Shown: one piece after another, positions 47,676-56,947 of the stretch
How the letters are laid out: every line of letters starts with the position of its first letter
Numbering within the stretch: the stretch's first letter is position 1
Assembly (NCBI RefSeq): GCF_001969445.1
Contig: NZ_CP017297.1
Span: 1,550,001-1,614,000, forward strand
Reading direction: 5' to 3'
Source of the DNA: Brachybacterium sp. P6-10-X1
Lineage (GTDB): Bacteria; Actinomycetota; Actinomycetes; Actinomycetales; Dermabacteraceae
DNA: 64,000 bases
Program-made: the position numbers and the translations under genes
The notes under the pieces: generated by a model
Told to the model about the DNA's origin: nothing
Seen by the model: the letters and a program-made list of their open reading frames with translations, nothing else
Databases searched by the model: none

Positions 47676-49904
47676 ATGGCGCGCATCATCTACACCCATA
47701 CCGACGAGGCACCGATGCTGGCGACCGCATCGTTCCTGCCGATCCTCGACGCCTTCTCGAACACCGCCGGGATCGACGTCACCACCCGGGACATCTCCCT
47801 GGCCGGCCGCATCGTCGCGGCCTTCTCCGATCTACTGCCGGAGGACCAGCGCGAAGCCGACGCCCTGGCCGAGCTGGGCGAGCTGGCGAAGACCCCCGAG
47901 GCCAACATCATCAAGCTGCCCAACATCTCCGCCTCCGTGCCGCAGCTGAAGGCCGCGATCACGGAACTGCAGGAGCAGGGCGTCGCCCTGCCGGACTACC
48001 CGGAGTCCCCCGAGTCCGACGAGGAGAAGGACGTCCGCGCCCGCTACGACTCGGTCAAGGGCTCGGCCGTGAACCCCGTCCTGCGCGAGGGCAACTCCGA
48101 CCGTCGCGCCCCCGCCGCGGTGAAGAACTTCGCCAAGGCGCACCCTCACCGCATGGGCGAGTGGTCCAAGGACTCCAAGACCTCCGTGGCGACCATGGAC
48201 GCGGACGACTTCCGCTCCAATGAGCAGTCCGTGGTCATCGGCGGCGAGGACACGCTGTCGATCGTGCACGTGGGATCCGACGGCGCGGAGACCGTGCTGA
48301 AGCCCTCGATCCCTGTCCTCGCCGGTGAGGTCGTCGACTCCACGGTGATGCGGGCGGAGGCCCTGGATGCTTTCCTGCGCGAGCAGGTCGCCGCCGCCAA
48401 GGAGCAGGGAGTGCTCTTCTCCGTGCACCTGAAGGCGACGATGATGAAGGTCTCGGACCCGATCCTGTTCGGCCACGCCGTCCGCGCCATGTTCCCCACC
48501 CTGTTCGACCAGTTCGGCGACCAGCTCGCGGCCGCAGGGCTGTCCGCGAACCACGGCCTGGGCGGCATCCTCGCCGGGGTCGAGGAGTTCGACGCCGAGC
48601 TCCGCGACGGCGTGCGGGCCGTGATCGACAAGGACCTGGCCGACGGTCCGGATCTGGCGATGGTCGACTCCCACAAGGGCATCAGCAATCTGCACGTGCC
48701 CTCCGACGTCATCATCGACGCCTCCATGCCGGCGATGATCCGCACCTCGGGGCACATGTGGAACTCCGACGACGCCGAGCAGGACACCCTCGCGGTGATC
48801 CCCGACTCCTCCTACGCTGGCGTCTACGCCGCCACCGTCGAGGACTGCCAGAAGCACGGCGCCTTCGACCCCACCACCATGGGCACCGTGCCCAACGTCG
48901 GCCTGATGGCACAGAAGGCCGAGGAGTACGGCTCCCACGACAAGACCTTCGAGATCGCGGCCGACGGCCGGGTCGAGGTGCGCGACGGATCCGGCGCCGC
49001 CCTGATGAGCCAGGACGTGGCCCCCGGGGACATCTTCCGCGTCTGCCAGGCCAAGGACGCCCCGATCCGAGACTGGGTCCAGCTGGCGGTGCGCCGCTCG
49101 CGCGAGTCCGGGATGCCCGCCGTGTTCTGGCTCGATGCGTCCCGAGCCCACGACCGCAACCTCATCGAGAAGGTGAACACCTACCTCGCCGAGCAGGACA
49201 CGGACGGGCTGGACATCCAGATCCTCTCGCCCGTCGAGGCCACGAAGCACACGCTGGCGCGGGTGCGTCGCGGCGAGGACACGATCTCGGTGACCGGCAA
49301 CGTGCTGCGTGATTACTTGACCGATCTGTTCCCGATCATGGAGCTGGGCACCAGCGCCAAGATGCTCTCGGTGGTGCCGCTGATGAACGGCGGCGGACTG
49401 TTCGAGACCGGCGCGGGCGGCTCCGCCCCCAAGCACGTCCAGCAGCTGATCGAGGAGAACTACCTGCGCTGGGACTCGCTCGGCGAGTTCCTGGCGCTCG
49501 CCGAGTCGCTGCGCCATCTCGCCCGCACCGCGGACAACGCCCGCGCCGCCGTGCTCGCCGACGCGCTGGACCGCGCCACCGGGACGCTGCTGAACGAGGG
49601 CAAGCCCCCACAGCGCAAGCTCGGCAGCATCGACAACCGTGGCAGCCACTTCTACCTGGCCCTGTACTGGGCGCAGGAGCTCGCTCAGCAGAGCGAGGAC
49701 ACGGAGCTCGCGGAGGCTTTCGGACCGATCGCGAAGGAGCTCACCGACGGGGAGCGGACCATCGCCGAGGAGCTCCTGGCGGTGCAGGGCTCCCCCGCCG
49801 ATATCGGCGGCTACTACCGTCCCTCCGATGCGAAGGCCGATGCGGTGATGCGCCCCTCGGCCACCTTCAACCGCATCCTCGAGGAGATCTCCGCGGCCCT
49901 GTGA
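47676..49904 (+). CDS. icd: NADP-dependent isocitrate dehydrogenase, monomeric type
   Basis: 742 residues, the size of the monomeric IDH class (about 80 kDa), unrelated in length to the dimeric 45-kDa form. It converts isocitrate to 2-oxoglutarate in the TCA cycle, producing NADPH. Characteristic stretches include [45 protein letters not shown] and [20 protein letters not shown] 47676 begins [13 protein letters not shown]; the upstream open frame to 47577 covers the palindromic operator and is not coding. Confidence 0.95.
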   Translation: MARIIYTHTDEAPMLATASFLPILDAFSNTAGIDVTTRDISLAGRIVAAFSDLLPEDQREADALAELGELAKTPEANIIKLPNISASVPQLKAAITELQEQGVALPDYPESPESDEEKDVRARYDSVKGSAVNPVLREGNSDRRAPAAVKNFAKAHPHRMGEWSKDSKTSVATMDADDFRSNEQSVVIGGEDTLSIVHVGSDGAETVLKPSIPVLAGEVVDSTVMRAEALDAFLREQVAAAKEQGVLFSVHLKATMMKVSDPILFGHAVRAMFPTLFDQFGDQLAAAGLSANHGLGGILAGVEEFDAELRDGVRAVIDKDLADGPDLAMVDSHKGISNLHVPSDVIIDASMPAMIRTSGHMWNSDDAEQDTLAVIPDSSYAGVYAATVEDCQKHGAFDPTTMGTVPNVGLMAQKAEEYGSHDKTFEIAADGRVEVRDGSGAALMSQDVAPGDIFRVCQAKDAPIRDWVQLAVRRSRESGMPAVFWLDASRAHDRNLIEKVNTYLAEQDTDGLDIQILSPVEATKHTLARVRRGEDTISVTGNVLRDYLTDLFPIMELGTSAKMLSVVPLMNGGGLFETGAGGSAPKHVQQLIEENYLRWDSLGEFLALAESLRHLARTADNARAAVLADALDRATGTLLNEGKPPQRKLGSIDNRGSHFYLALYWAQELAQQSEDTELAEAFGPIAKELTDGERTIAEELLAVQGSPADIGGYYRPSDAKADAVMRPSATFNRILEEISAAL

Positions 49905-50110
49905 GACCGCTGAGCTCCTGAGATCCTCGGCCGGCGCCGGTCCGGCCCGCCCCGTGCGGACCGGGCGGGCGTCGGCCGCTTTCGTGGTCCGTCCTCCGCG
50001 TGTTGGAGCGGCGCCCTGGGGATCCTCGTGCCGGCTCCACCTCGGCCCTGTTCCCTCCGATCGTCCCGGCCGAGACCTGCTTCGGCCTCTGAGCGACGCC
50101 AGCATCCCTG
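49905..50110. other. Interval after icd with no supported gene
   Basis: Short overlapping frames exist but none has coding character. No terminator-like hairpin with a T tract was seen. Confidence 0.4.
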
Positions 50111-50647
50111 GTGGTCGTCCTTCTCGTGTCCCGGCACCGGGTGCGTGGGGCTCTGGCGCGACCTGGTGCCGTATCCACGGCCCGGACCCTGCTCCTGCGG
50201 TGCTCGACGGCCCGATGCGGGGCCGGCGCCGACCCCGCGCTGTCGGCGCTCGAGATCGGGCCGTTCTCGCAGCACCCTCTGCCGAGGGCTGGGGACGTCC
50301 TGGGGTGGCATGCCCGCGCCGCGCTCACGCTGCTGGTGCCGGCGATGCTCGCGATCCCGGCGCTCTGCCTGACCGTCGCCGCGCAGTGGACGGGACAGCC
50401 GATGCTGATTCCCGCCCTGGGACGCGAGGTGCTGCTGCCGGCGACGATCATCCTGGCCGGGTCAGGCATACTGCAGGCGGTGGGATGGACGACCACCGCG
50501 CAGGGTCCGCAGTCACTGCTGGCACCCGGCGTCCTGGGAGTCCTGCTCGCCGCCGCCCTGATCTGCTGCGCCCTGGCGTCCCGGAGGCGCTCCCCGGGAG
50601 CGCTCCCGGACCGACGTTCGGCGAGCGCTCCACCCCGAACGCACTGA
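50111..50647 (+). CDS. Hydrophobic ORF, possibly the C-terminal remnant of a membrane protein
   Basis: The frame holds up to 178 residues. From about residue 65 on it shows three membrane segments (AALTLLVPAMLAIPALCLTV, LLPATIILAGSGILQAVGW, LLAPGVLGVLLAAALICCA) and G/C-rich third codon positions typical of real genes here. The first 60 residues are basic and disordered-looking and have no good start or ribosome site. Either a small membrane protein with a misjudged start or a decayed 3' end of a larger gene whose 5' part would have lain in 49930-50200. Confidence 0.4.
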   Translation: MVVLLVSRHRVRGALARPGAVSTARTLLLRCSTARCGAGADPALSALEIGPFSQHPLPRAGDVLGWHARAALTLLVPAMLAIPALCLTVAAQWTGQPMLIPALGREVLLPATIILAGSGILQAVGWTTTAQGPQSLLAPGVLGVLLAAALICCALASRRRSPGALPDRRSASAPPRTH

Positions 50648-50659
50648 ACGAGGATCACC

Positions 50660-51448
50660 GTGCCACTCATCCCCTCCCCCGTCGACGGCATCGACCTGCG
50701 CTACGACGTGACCGGCACCGGCCCCGCCCTGGTGCTGCTGCACGGCTCCGTGCTCTCCCGCGCGATCTGGCGCGGGCTGGGCTACCTCGAGCCGCTGTCC
50801 GCCGAGCACAGGGTGATCCGGGTCGACCTGCGCGGCCACGGCCGTTCCGGCGCACCGCAGGATCCGGCCGCCTACACCCAGGCGATCTTCGTCGCCGACC
50901 TGCTGGCCGTGCTCGATGACGCGGGCGTCGACCGCGCGGCACTGCTGGGCTATTCGCTGGGCGCCCGGATCGCGCTGAGCGCGGCGCTCGAGCATCCCGG
51001 CCGCGTCCGGCGTCTGATCGGCCTCGGCGGCTCCGCCTCACCGCAGCGGGGGCAGGTGGACTCGGTGTTCTTCCCGGACGTGATCGACGTGGTGCGCGAG
51101 GGGGGCATGGAGGCGTTCTGCGCGGGGCAGGGGCTCGGGCCGGACGTCACCTCGCGGCGCGCCCGCGCGACCCGCACAGCGTTCCTCGCCGCCGACCATC
51201 GGGCGGTCGCGGCCCTGCTGGAGGCCACGGACGAGACCCCGGGCATCCCGGACGCGACACTCGCCGCCAGCACGGTCCCGGCGCTGTGGATGGCGGGCAC
51301 CGAGGACCATCCCCGGTTCGAGGACTCGCAGCGTGCGGCGGAGGTGATGGCCGATGCGGAGTTCGTGCCGCTGCCGGGCCGCGACCACGGCGGCACCTTG
51401 TTCCCGCCCGACGAGGTCCTGGCCCACACCCTGCCGTTCCTGCGCTGA
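50660..51448 (+). CDS. Alpha/beta-fold hydrolase
   Basis: 262 residues. Nucleophile elbow GYSLG (Ser near 98), oxyanion HG in LLHGSVLS, and a late His in GRDHGGTLF complete a serine-hydrolase triad; RVDLRGHGRS is typical of the fold. GTG 50660 follows an ACGAGGA site. Esterase, lactonase or haloperoxidase-like activities are all possible. Confidence 0.85.
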   Translation: MPLIPSPVDGIDLRYDVTGTGPALVLLHGSVLSRAIWRGLGYLEPLSAEHRVIRVDLRGHGRSGAPQDPAAYTQAIFVADLLAVLDDAGVDRAALLGYSLGARIALSAALEHPGRVRRLIGLGGSASPQRGQVDSVFFPDVIDVVREGGMEAFCAGQGLGPDVTSRRARATRTAFLAADHRAVAALLEATDETPGIPDATLAASTVPALWMAGTEDHPRFEDSQRAAEVMADAEFVPLPGRDHGGTLFPPDEVLAHTLPFLR

Positions 51449-51641
51449 GGGAGCTCGAGACCGGCTGTCCGCCCACGCGCCCGATGGTCGAGCTCGCGCC
51501 GCGAACCGGCGGTCGACGCGATCGAGTGCGACCTACGAGACGGCTCGAAGACAGGGAAGGGCTCCCCGGGTCGCGCTCGACAGACCCGAGCCGGGACGAG
51601 CACCGGGTCGCGGGGGCGGGACGTCCCGCCGGAAACACCCC

Positions 51642-52544
51642 TCAGAGCACCTCGCCGACCAGGGCGGCCAGGGCGACCACGACGATGATGCCGCGCAGCA
51701 GCCACTCCGGCATCCGCTTGGCCAGGTGTGCCCCGAAGAAGCCGCCCAGCAGCGCGCCGAGCGCGATCGCGGCGCTGCCGATCCAGACGATCTCCGCGTC
51801 GAACAGGAAGAACGCGACCACGTACACGACCGCGGCGGCGAGGTTGACCGCGAGGCTCATGAGGTTCTTGATGGAGTTGACCGAACCCATCGAACGGCCG
51901 GTGAAGATGCCGAGGATCCCCAGGTACAGCACGCCCTGCGCGGCGGTGAAGTACCCGCCGTAGACCGAGGCGGCCCCGAGGGAGCCGATCAGAGCCGGCG
52001 AGCGCAGCGGACTGGACTGCCCGGACGCTCCCGTATCGCGGCCCGGGCCGGCCGCTCCCGTCCCCGCAGCCTTCTCCGTGCCTGACTCCGCGACCTTCTC
52101 CGCACTCGTCTCCGGGCCCGCCTCCCGACGCGCTTCCCGCTGCGTCGCCCGACGCTCTCGTCCCGATCGGATCGCGGCGGTGAGCCGCTTCTGGAAGAGG
52201 ACCATCGCCAGGGCGAGAACGATGAGCACCGGCACGACGACGTCGAGCGCCGCCGCCGGGGAGACCAGGAGCAGGAGCGCCCCGGCCGTCGCGCCGACCG
52301 TGGCCGTGACCGTCACGGGCGCCAGGTGCTGTTTCTCGGCGACGATCTCCCGGCGGTATCCGAGGCAGGAGCCGAGGGTCGAGAAGAACATCCCCACCGT
52401 GTTGGTGCGCACCGCGACGCCCGGCGGGACGCCGACGGCCATCAGCACCGGGAGCGTCAGCAAGGACCCCGATCCCACGGCCGCGTTGATCGCACCGGCG
52501 ATGGTGCCCATCACGAGCAGGACGATGAGGTTGAGCGGTTCCAC
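51642..52544 (-). CDS. TSUP (TauE/SafE) family anion exporter
   Basis: 300 residues with about eight helices in two halves (AGAINAAVGSGSLLTLPVL and GYFTAAQGVLYLGILGIF) joined by a charged, Glu/Arg-rich loop at 130-180. The family exports sulfite or organosulfur anions. The start is GTG 52544. A regulator or sulfur gene is not adjacent, so the substrate is unknown. Confidence 0.85.
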   Translation of the reverse strand: MEPLNLIVLLVMGTIAGAINAAVGSGSLLTLPVLMAVGVPPGVAVRTNTVGMFFSTLGSCLGYRREIVAEKQHLAPVTVTATVGATAGALLLLVSPAAALDVVVPVLIVLALAMVLFQKRLTAAIRSGRERRATQREARREAGPETSAEKVAESGTEKAAGTGAAGPGRDTGASGQSSPLRSPALIGSLGAASVYGGYFTAAQGVLYLGILGIFTGRSMGSVNSIKNLMSLAVNLAAAVVYVVAFFLFDAEIVWIGSAAIALGALLGGFFGAHLAKRMPEWLLRGIIVVVALAALVGEVL

Positions 52545-52658
52545 GATCGCTGACCCTACTGTCGGCGACGGATCGGCGGCGGGATGTCCGGGCCCCCGCG
52601 CGGCGAGCAGGACAGGGCCCGGCCCGCCAGATGCGGACCGGGCCCCAGGACGGTGAGG

Positions 52659-52733
52659 TCACAGCAGGTCCATCAGGACTCCGCCCTCCTGCCTGATCTC
52701 CTGCCGTTCGTCCCTCACAGCACGTCCATCAGG
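52659..52733. repeat. 19-bp near-repeat copying the tpx stop region
   Basis: On the minus strand CCTGATGGACGTGCTGTGA (52733-52715, containing the tpx TGA) recurs as CCTGATGGACCTGCTGTGA (52677-52659) 56 bp downstream, 18 of 19 bases identical. Confidence 0.75.
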
Positions 52734-53226
52734 CCAGAGCAGCCGTCGCGGCGTCGTAGTCCGGCTCCTCCCCGATCTCGGCGACCTGCTCGGTGTGGAC
52801 GATCGTGCCGTCCGCGTCGGTCACGACGACCGCACGGGAGAGCAGGCCGGCCAGGGGACCGTCGGTCATCGTCACGCCGTAGTCGCCGCCGAAGGTGGAG
52901 CGGAAGGCGGAGCCGGTGACCACGTTCTCGAGGCCCTCGGCCCCGCAGAAGCGCGCCTGGGCGAAGGGCAGGTCCTTCGAGACGCACACCACGACGGTGT
53001 TCTCGAGGCCGGCGGCCATCTCGTTGAACTTTCGCACGCTCATCGCGCAGGTGCCGGTGTCCAGCGAGGGGAAGATGTTGAGCACGACGCGCTTGCCGGC
53101 GAGGTCCGCGCTCGCGACGGGGGCGAGGTCCTGGCCGACGAGCTCGAAGGCCGGCAGGGCCTCCCCGATCTCGGGCAGCTCGCCGACGGTGGTGACAGGG
53201 TCATTCTGGAAGGTGATGGAAGCCAT
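52729..53226 (-). CDS. tpx: Thiol peroxidase (atypical 2-Cys peroxiredoxin)
   Basis: 165 residues. Peroxidatic Cys60 in SLDTGTCAMSVRKFNE and resolving Cys94 in ARFCGAEG, at nearly the same positions as in E. coli Tpx. Reduces hydroperoxides using thioredoxin in the cytosol. ATG 53226 (MASITFQNDP) is the conserved family start; the upstream extension to 53259 is not homologous. Confidence 0.95.
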   Translation of the reverse strand: MASITFQNDPVTTVGELPEIGEALPAFELVGQDLAPVASADLAGKRVVLNIFPSLDTGTCAMSVRKFNEMAAGLENTVVVCVSKDLPFAQARFCGAEGLENVVTGSAFRSTFGGDYGVTMTDGPLAGLLSRAVVVTDADGTIVHTEQVAEIGEEPDYDAATAALA

Positions 53227-53343
53227 GACCCCATCTTCGCCCTCCCGCCTGAACGGCACAAGCCGACTCCTGGGAGCCGCCCGACAGGTCAGGCGCGGCT
53301 GCGTCTCGACCCTCCCGCCCGCGGGCGGACGCCCGCCCCGCGC

Positions 53344-54213
53344 TCAGCCCATCGTCTCCCGCAACCGCGCCTTCTGTTCGTCGACGTCGACATCGGCCTC
53401 GGGCCACGAGGGGTCGATACCTCTCAGGGCGTCCAGCAGGAGCTGCTGCACGGCGAGGCGGGCGTACCACTTGCGGTCGGCCGGGACCACGGTCCAGGGC
53501 GCGTTCTTGGTCGAGGTGGCCCGCAGCGCGCGCGTGTACGCGTCCATGTAGGCGTCCCAGTGGGCGCGCTCGTCCACGTCGCCGGGGCTGAACTTCCAGT
53601 GCTTGTCGGGACGCTCGAGACGCTCCATCAGCCGCTCCCCCTGCTCCTGGCGGGAAATGTGGAGCATGACCTTGACGATCACGGTCCCGGCGTCGGTGAG
53701 CTCCTGCTCGAAAGCGTTGATCGCCGTGCAGCGCCGGCGGACCTCCGCCGCATCGGCCCAGCCGTGGACCCGGTGGATCAGCACGTCCTCGTACTGGGAG
53801 CGGTCGAACACGCCGATCATCCCGGGCTCGGGAGCGTGCTTGCGGATCCGCCACAGGAAGTCGTGGCGCTTCTCCGCCCGGGTGGGCGCCGTGAACGCGG
53901 TGATGTCCACGCCCTGCGGGTCGACGTCGCCGACCACGTGGCGCATGATGCCGCCCTTGCCGGAGGTGTCCATGCCCTGCACGATCAGCAGGACGGAGCG
54001 TCCGTCGTCCTGGTCGTGGTGAGCGGCGTAGAGCCGCTCCTGGAGCTCGCCGAGGTCACCGGCGCGCGCAGCGAGGCGCTCCTTGCCGTCGGCCTTCTTC
54101 CCGCCGAACCCCGGGGTCGCCCGAGGGTCCAGCTCGGTGACGTCCCCATCCCAGCTCGGACCGAGCGAGAACCCCGTCGGCCTCTGTTCTGCCTTCTTGC
54201 TCTTCTTCGCCAT
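53344..54213 (-). CDS. Polyphosphate kinase 2 family (polyphosphate:nucleotide phosphotransferase)
   Basis: 289 residues. Walker A GMDTSGKGG at 80-88, lid and Walker B segments with FDRSQYEDVL at 136-145. The YEDVL form resembles the single-domain PPK2 group that phosphorylates AMP and ADP from polyphosphate, but the subclass is an inference. ATG 54213 begins MAKKSKKAEQ. Confidence 0.9.
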   Translation of the reverse strand: MAKKSKKAEQRPTGFSLGPSWDGDVTELDPRATPGFGGKKADGKERLAARAGDLGELQERLYAAHHDQDDGRSVLLIVQGMDTSGKGGIMRHVVGDVDPQGVDITAFTAPTRAEKRHDFLWRIRKHAPEPGMIGVFDRSQYEDVLIHRVHGWADAAEVRRRCTAINAFEQELTDAGTVIVKVMLHISRQEQGERLMERLERPDKHWKFSPGDVDERAHWDAYMDAYTRALRATSTKNAPWTVVPADRKWYARLAVQQLLLDALRGIDPSWPEADVDVDEQKARLRETMG

Positions 54214-54297
54214 GCGAGCAGGCTATCCGGGGGCATCCCCGCCCCGCGGACATCGCACGGACTTGACTCTTCCGATCGGTCGGCGGAGTGTCCTGGC

Positions 54298-55470
54298 ATG
54301 ACGATCACCGCCATCACGAACGCCCATGTCCATCCCGTCTCCGCGCCGGCCTTCGACGGCACCGTCCTGGTCGAGGACGGCCGCATCACGGCGGCCGGCG
54401 AGGACGTCGCCGTCCCGGCGGGCGCCGAGGTCTTCGACGCGGACGGTGCCTGGCTGCTGCCGGGCTTCATCGACGCCCACGTCCACCTCGGGGTCGACGA
54501 GGAGGGCGAGGGATGGGCCGGTCAGGACACCAACGAGATGACGGATCCGGTGATGGCCGCCGCCCGCGCGATCGATGCGATCAACCCCGTCGAGATCGGG
54601 TTCGACGACGCGATCATCGGCGGCGTCACCGCCGTGAACGTCAACCCCGGCTCCGGCAATCCGATCGGCGGTCTGGCCGTCGCGATCCACACCCATGGCC
54701 GGGTGGTCGACGACATGGTGCTGCGCAGCCCGTCCGGGCTGAAGGCCGCCCTCGGCGAGAACCCCAAGCGCGTCTACGGCGAGCGCACGCAGACTCCGTC
54801 GACGCGCCTCGGTGTCGCCCTGACCATCCGCAAGGCCTTCGCCACGGCGCGCGCCTGGAGGGCGAAGGACGAGGCCGAACGCGATGCGGACCTGGTCTCC
54901 GAGGCGCTGGCCCGGGTGCTCAGCCGCGAGATCCCGTGGCGTCAGCACTCCCACCGCGCCGACGACATCGCCACCGCGCTGCGGCTCGCCGAGGAGTTCG
55001 GCTACGACCTGGTGCTGGACCACGGCACCGAGTCGTACCTGATCGCGGACAAGATCGCAGCCGCCGGGGTGCCGGTGCTGTACGGTCCGCTGATCGTGTC
55101 CCGCTCGAAGGTGGAGGTCCGCCACCGCACCCCGAAGGCGCCGGGTCTGCTCACCGCCGCCGGAGTGAAGGTCTCCATCATCACCGATCACCCGGTGGTG
55201 CCGATCGAGTTCCTGGTGCACCAGGCGGCGCTCGCGGTCAAGCACGGCATGGATGCGGACGACGCCCTGCGCGCGATCACCCTTCACCCCGCCGAGGTCC
55301 TCGGCGTGGCCGACCGGATCGGCTCGATCGAGACGGGCAAGGACGCGGACCTGGTGCTGTGGGAGGGCGATCCGCTCGACACTCGGAACCGCACGCTGCG
55401 GGTATGGCAGGGCGGCACCGAGGTCATGCATCGCGATGGGTCGGGCGAGCCGGTGGTCGCCGAGCGCTGA
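54298..55470 (+). CDS. Metal-dependent amidohydrolase (imidazolonepropionase-like)
   Basis: 390 residues. Small N-terminal beta-sandwich strand set (VLVEDGRITAAGEDV), metal-binding GFIDAHVHLG, later metal ligands in LVLDHGTES and IITDHPVVP, and the closing strand DADLVLWEGDPLD. ATG 54298 follows GGAGTGTCC. The substrate is unknown; relatives cleave cyclic amides or dipeptides. Its TGA abuts the stop of the convergent acetyltransferase. Confidence 0.86.
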   Translation: MTITAITNAHVHPVSAPAFDGTVLVEDGRITAAGEDVAVPAGAEVFDADGAWLLPGFIDAHVHLGVDEEGEGWAGQDTNEMTDPVMAAARAIDAINPVEIGFDDAIIGGVTAVNVNPGSGNPIGGLAVAIHTHGRVVDDMVLRSPSGLKAALGENPKRVYGERTQTPSTRLGVALTIRKAFATARAWRAKDEAERDADLVSEALARVLSREIPWRQHSHRADDIATALRLAEEFGYDLVLDHGTESYLIADKIAAAGVPVLYGPLIVSRSKVEVRHRTPKAPGLLTAAGVKVSIITDHPVVPIEFLVHQAALAVKHGMDADDALRAITLHPAEVLGVADRIGSIETGKDADLVLWEGDPLDTRNRTLRVWQGGTEVMHRDGSGEPVVAER

Positions 55471-55833
55471 TCACGGAGCGGGCGGGGGCGGGCCTTCCTC
55501 GCTCGCGGGCTCCTCGGCCGTGGCGGGCAGGCGGAAGCGTGCCCGGTCCTCGGCGGGCACCAGGTCGAGGTAGGAGACGAGGTCCTTGCGGATCGTGCGG
55601 TGCACGAGCGGGCAGTACGGGTGCAGTGCCAGGGACCGTTCGCGGACGTCGGCGAGCATCTCGCGCACGAGGCGGCCGGCCAGCCCCTGTCCTTGGAAGG
55701 CGGGGTCCACCTCGGTGTGCGTCGCCGCGAGGATGCCGGGCCGGAGCCGGTACTCGGCGAAACCGGCGAGCTCGCCGGCGACGCGGATCTCGTAGCGCGA
55801 CGCCTCCGGGACGTCGTGGACGGTCGGTTCCAT
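55471..55833 (-). CDS. YjdJ-type GNAT N-acetyltransferase
   Basis: 120 residues. Short GNAT with the acetyl-CoA loop FQGQGLAGRL and the PYCPLVHRTIRKD ending typical of the YjdJ subgroup. ATG 55833 follows GAGGAG. Substrate unknown. Convergent with the amidohydrolase with zero spacing (TGA|TCA). Confidence 0.85.
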   Translation of the reverse strand: MEPTVHDVPEASRYEIRVAGELAGFAEYRLRPGILAATHTEVDPAFQGQGLAGRLVREMLADVRERSLALHPYCPLVHRTIRKDLVSYLDLVPAEDRARFRLPATAEEPASEEGPPPPAP

Positions 55834-55961
55834 GTCTGCTCCTCGGGCTCTGGGTCGATGACCGCTGCTCAGCCGATCGGCATCCGGGCGATCAGCGTTC
55901 GATCGGTCCGTGCCGGACGGACCCGGGTCGGTCGGTCCTCGGCCGATCATTTCTCGGTCGA

Positions 55962-56648
55962 TCAATCCTCGACGCGGACCTCACCACTGCTGACGTCGAC
56001 GACGACCTCCACGTCATCCTCGCCGTCGGACGACTCGATGTCGAGCTGGTAGCGGATCGCGCCGTCGTCGGAGTCCAGATCCCAACCCGAGACCCGCCCG
56101 TCACGCTCCTGGACGGCGAGGTCGATGGCCTCCTGGGGCGTCATCGGCGCGGTGACGTCCACGACGGGGTCCTCGACCTTGTCGTCCTCCTCGTCGTGCT
56201 CGAGGACCTTCCCGGTGGTGGCGTCGATGTCGAGATCGTGCTCCTGGCCGTCGAGGGCCACCTCGATCTCCCAGACCCAGCCGCGATCGTCGTCGTGGTC
56301 GATCGAGACCGACACCGTCTCGCCGCCGCCCGCGGTCTGCACGGCGATGCCGACGGCTTCCTCGGCGGGGACCGGCAGCTGCGACGCGGCGAGGTCGGCG
56401 TCCGCGGGGAGCGCGGCCGCGTCCTCGGAACCTGAGGCGTCGGAGCCGGCGTCCTCGGAGGAACCGCCGCCGTCGCTCGCCGCGGTGTCGCCGCCGCCGT
56501 CGCTGGCGGAACTCCCGGAGCCCGCGCCCTGGGTGATGCCCTCATCGTTCTCGTCGGCCTGCCCACCGCAGCCGGCGGCGAGGGCGATCACGAGCGCGCC
56601 GAGGGCGGCGGCACGGGCGGTGGTGCGGGAACGCGTCGTGCGGGACAT
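55962..56648 (-). CDS. PepSY-domain lipoprotein
   Basis: 228 residues. Lipobox LAAGC with Cys27, a Gly/Ser/Asp-rich linker (35-90), then two PepSY-like repeats (AVGIAVQTAGGGETVSVSID...WEIEVALDG and EAIDLAVQERDGRVSGWDL...YQLDIESSDG). Such proteins sit outside the membrane; protease-inhibitor or sensor roles are proposed for the family. ATG 56648 follows AGGAGGAG. Confidence 0.85.
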   Translation of the reverse strand: MSRTTRSRTTARAAALGALVIALAAGCGGQADENDEGITQGAGSGSSASDGGGDTAASDGGGSSEDAGSDASGSEDAAALPADADLAASQLPVPAEEAVGIAVQTAGGGETVSVSIDHDDDRGWVWEIEVALDGQEHDLDIDATTGKVLEHDEEDDKVEDPVVDVTAPMTPQEAIDLAVQERDGRVSGWDLDSDDGAIRYQLDIESSDGEDDVEVVVDVSSGEVRVED

Positions 56649-56947
56649 GTCCGGTCTCCTCCTGTGGGGCGTTCGCCCCGATGAGTGGTCGATGAACCCA
56701 GCGTAGAAACAATGTCCGGCTGCCGCGAGCTTCCTGAGAGCACTCTCATCGCCCTCTCATCCGCGGCGCGCACCGCGGACTGTTCCATGGCCCGTCGGCC
56801 CCTCCCCCGTCCGATCCGAACCGGAGGCCGGCCCGGACCTGTCGCAGACCCGAGTCCGGCACTCGCCCTTCCCTCGCCTCCGGGCCCGCCGTACGGTGAG
56901 GTCAGGCCCTCCGGGCCCTCGATGTCACCCACGTGCTGGAAGGCGTC

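Noticed and set aside
49954..50919. 321-codon plus-strand frame spanning the icd/hydrolase spacer
   Set aside because: Arg/Pro-rich throughout and overlaps the start of the clear alpha/beta hydrolase in another frame.
52795..54297. 500-codon upstream extension in frame with the amidohydrolase
   Set aside because: It runs antisense through tpx and ppk2, both clear genes; the amidohydrolase begins at 54298.
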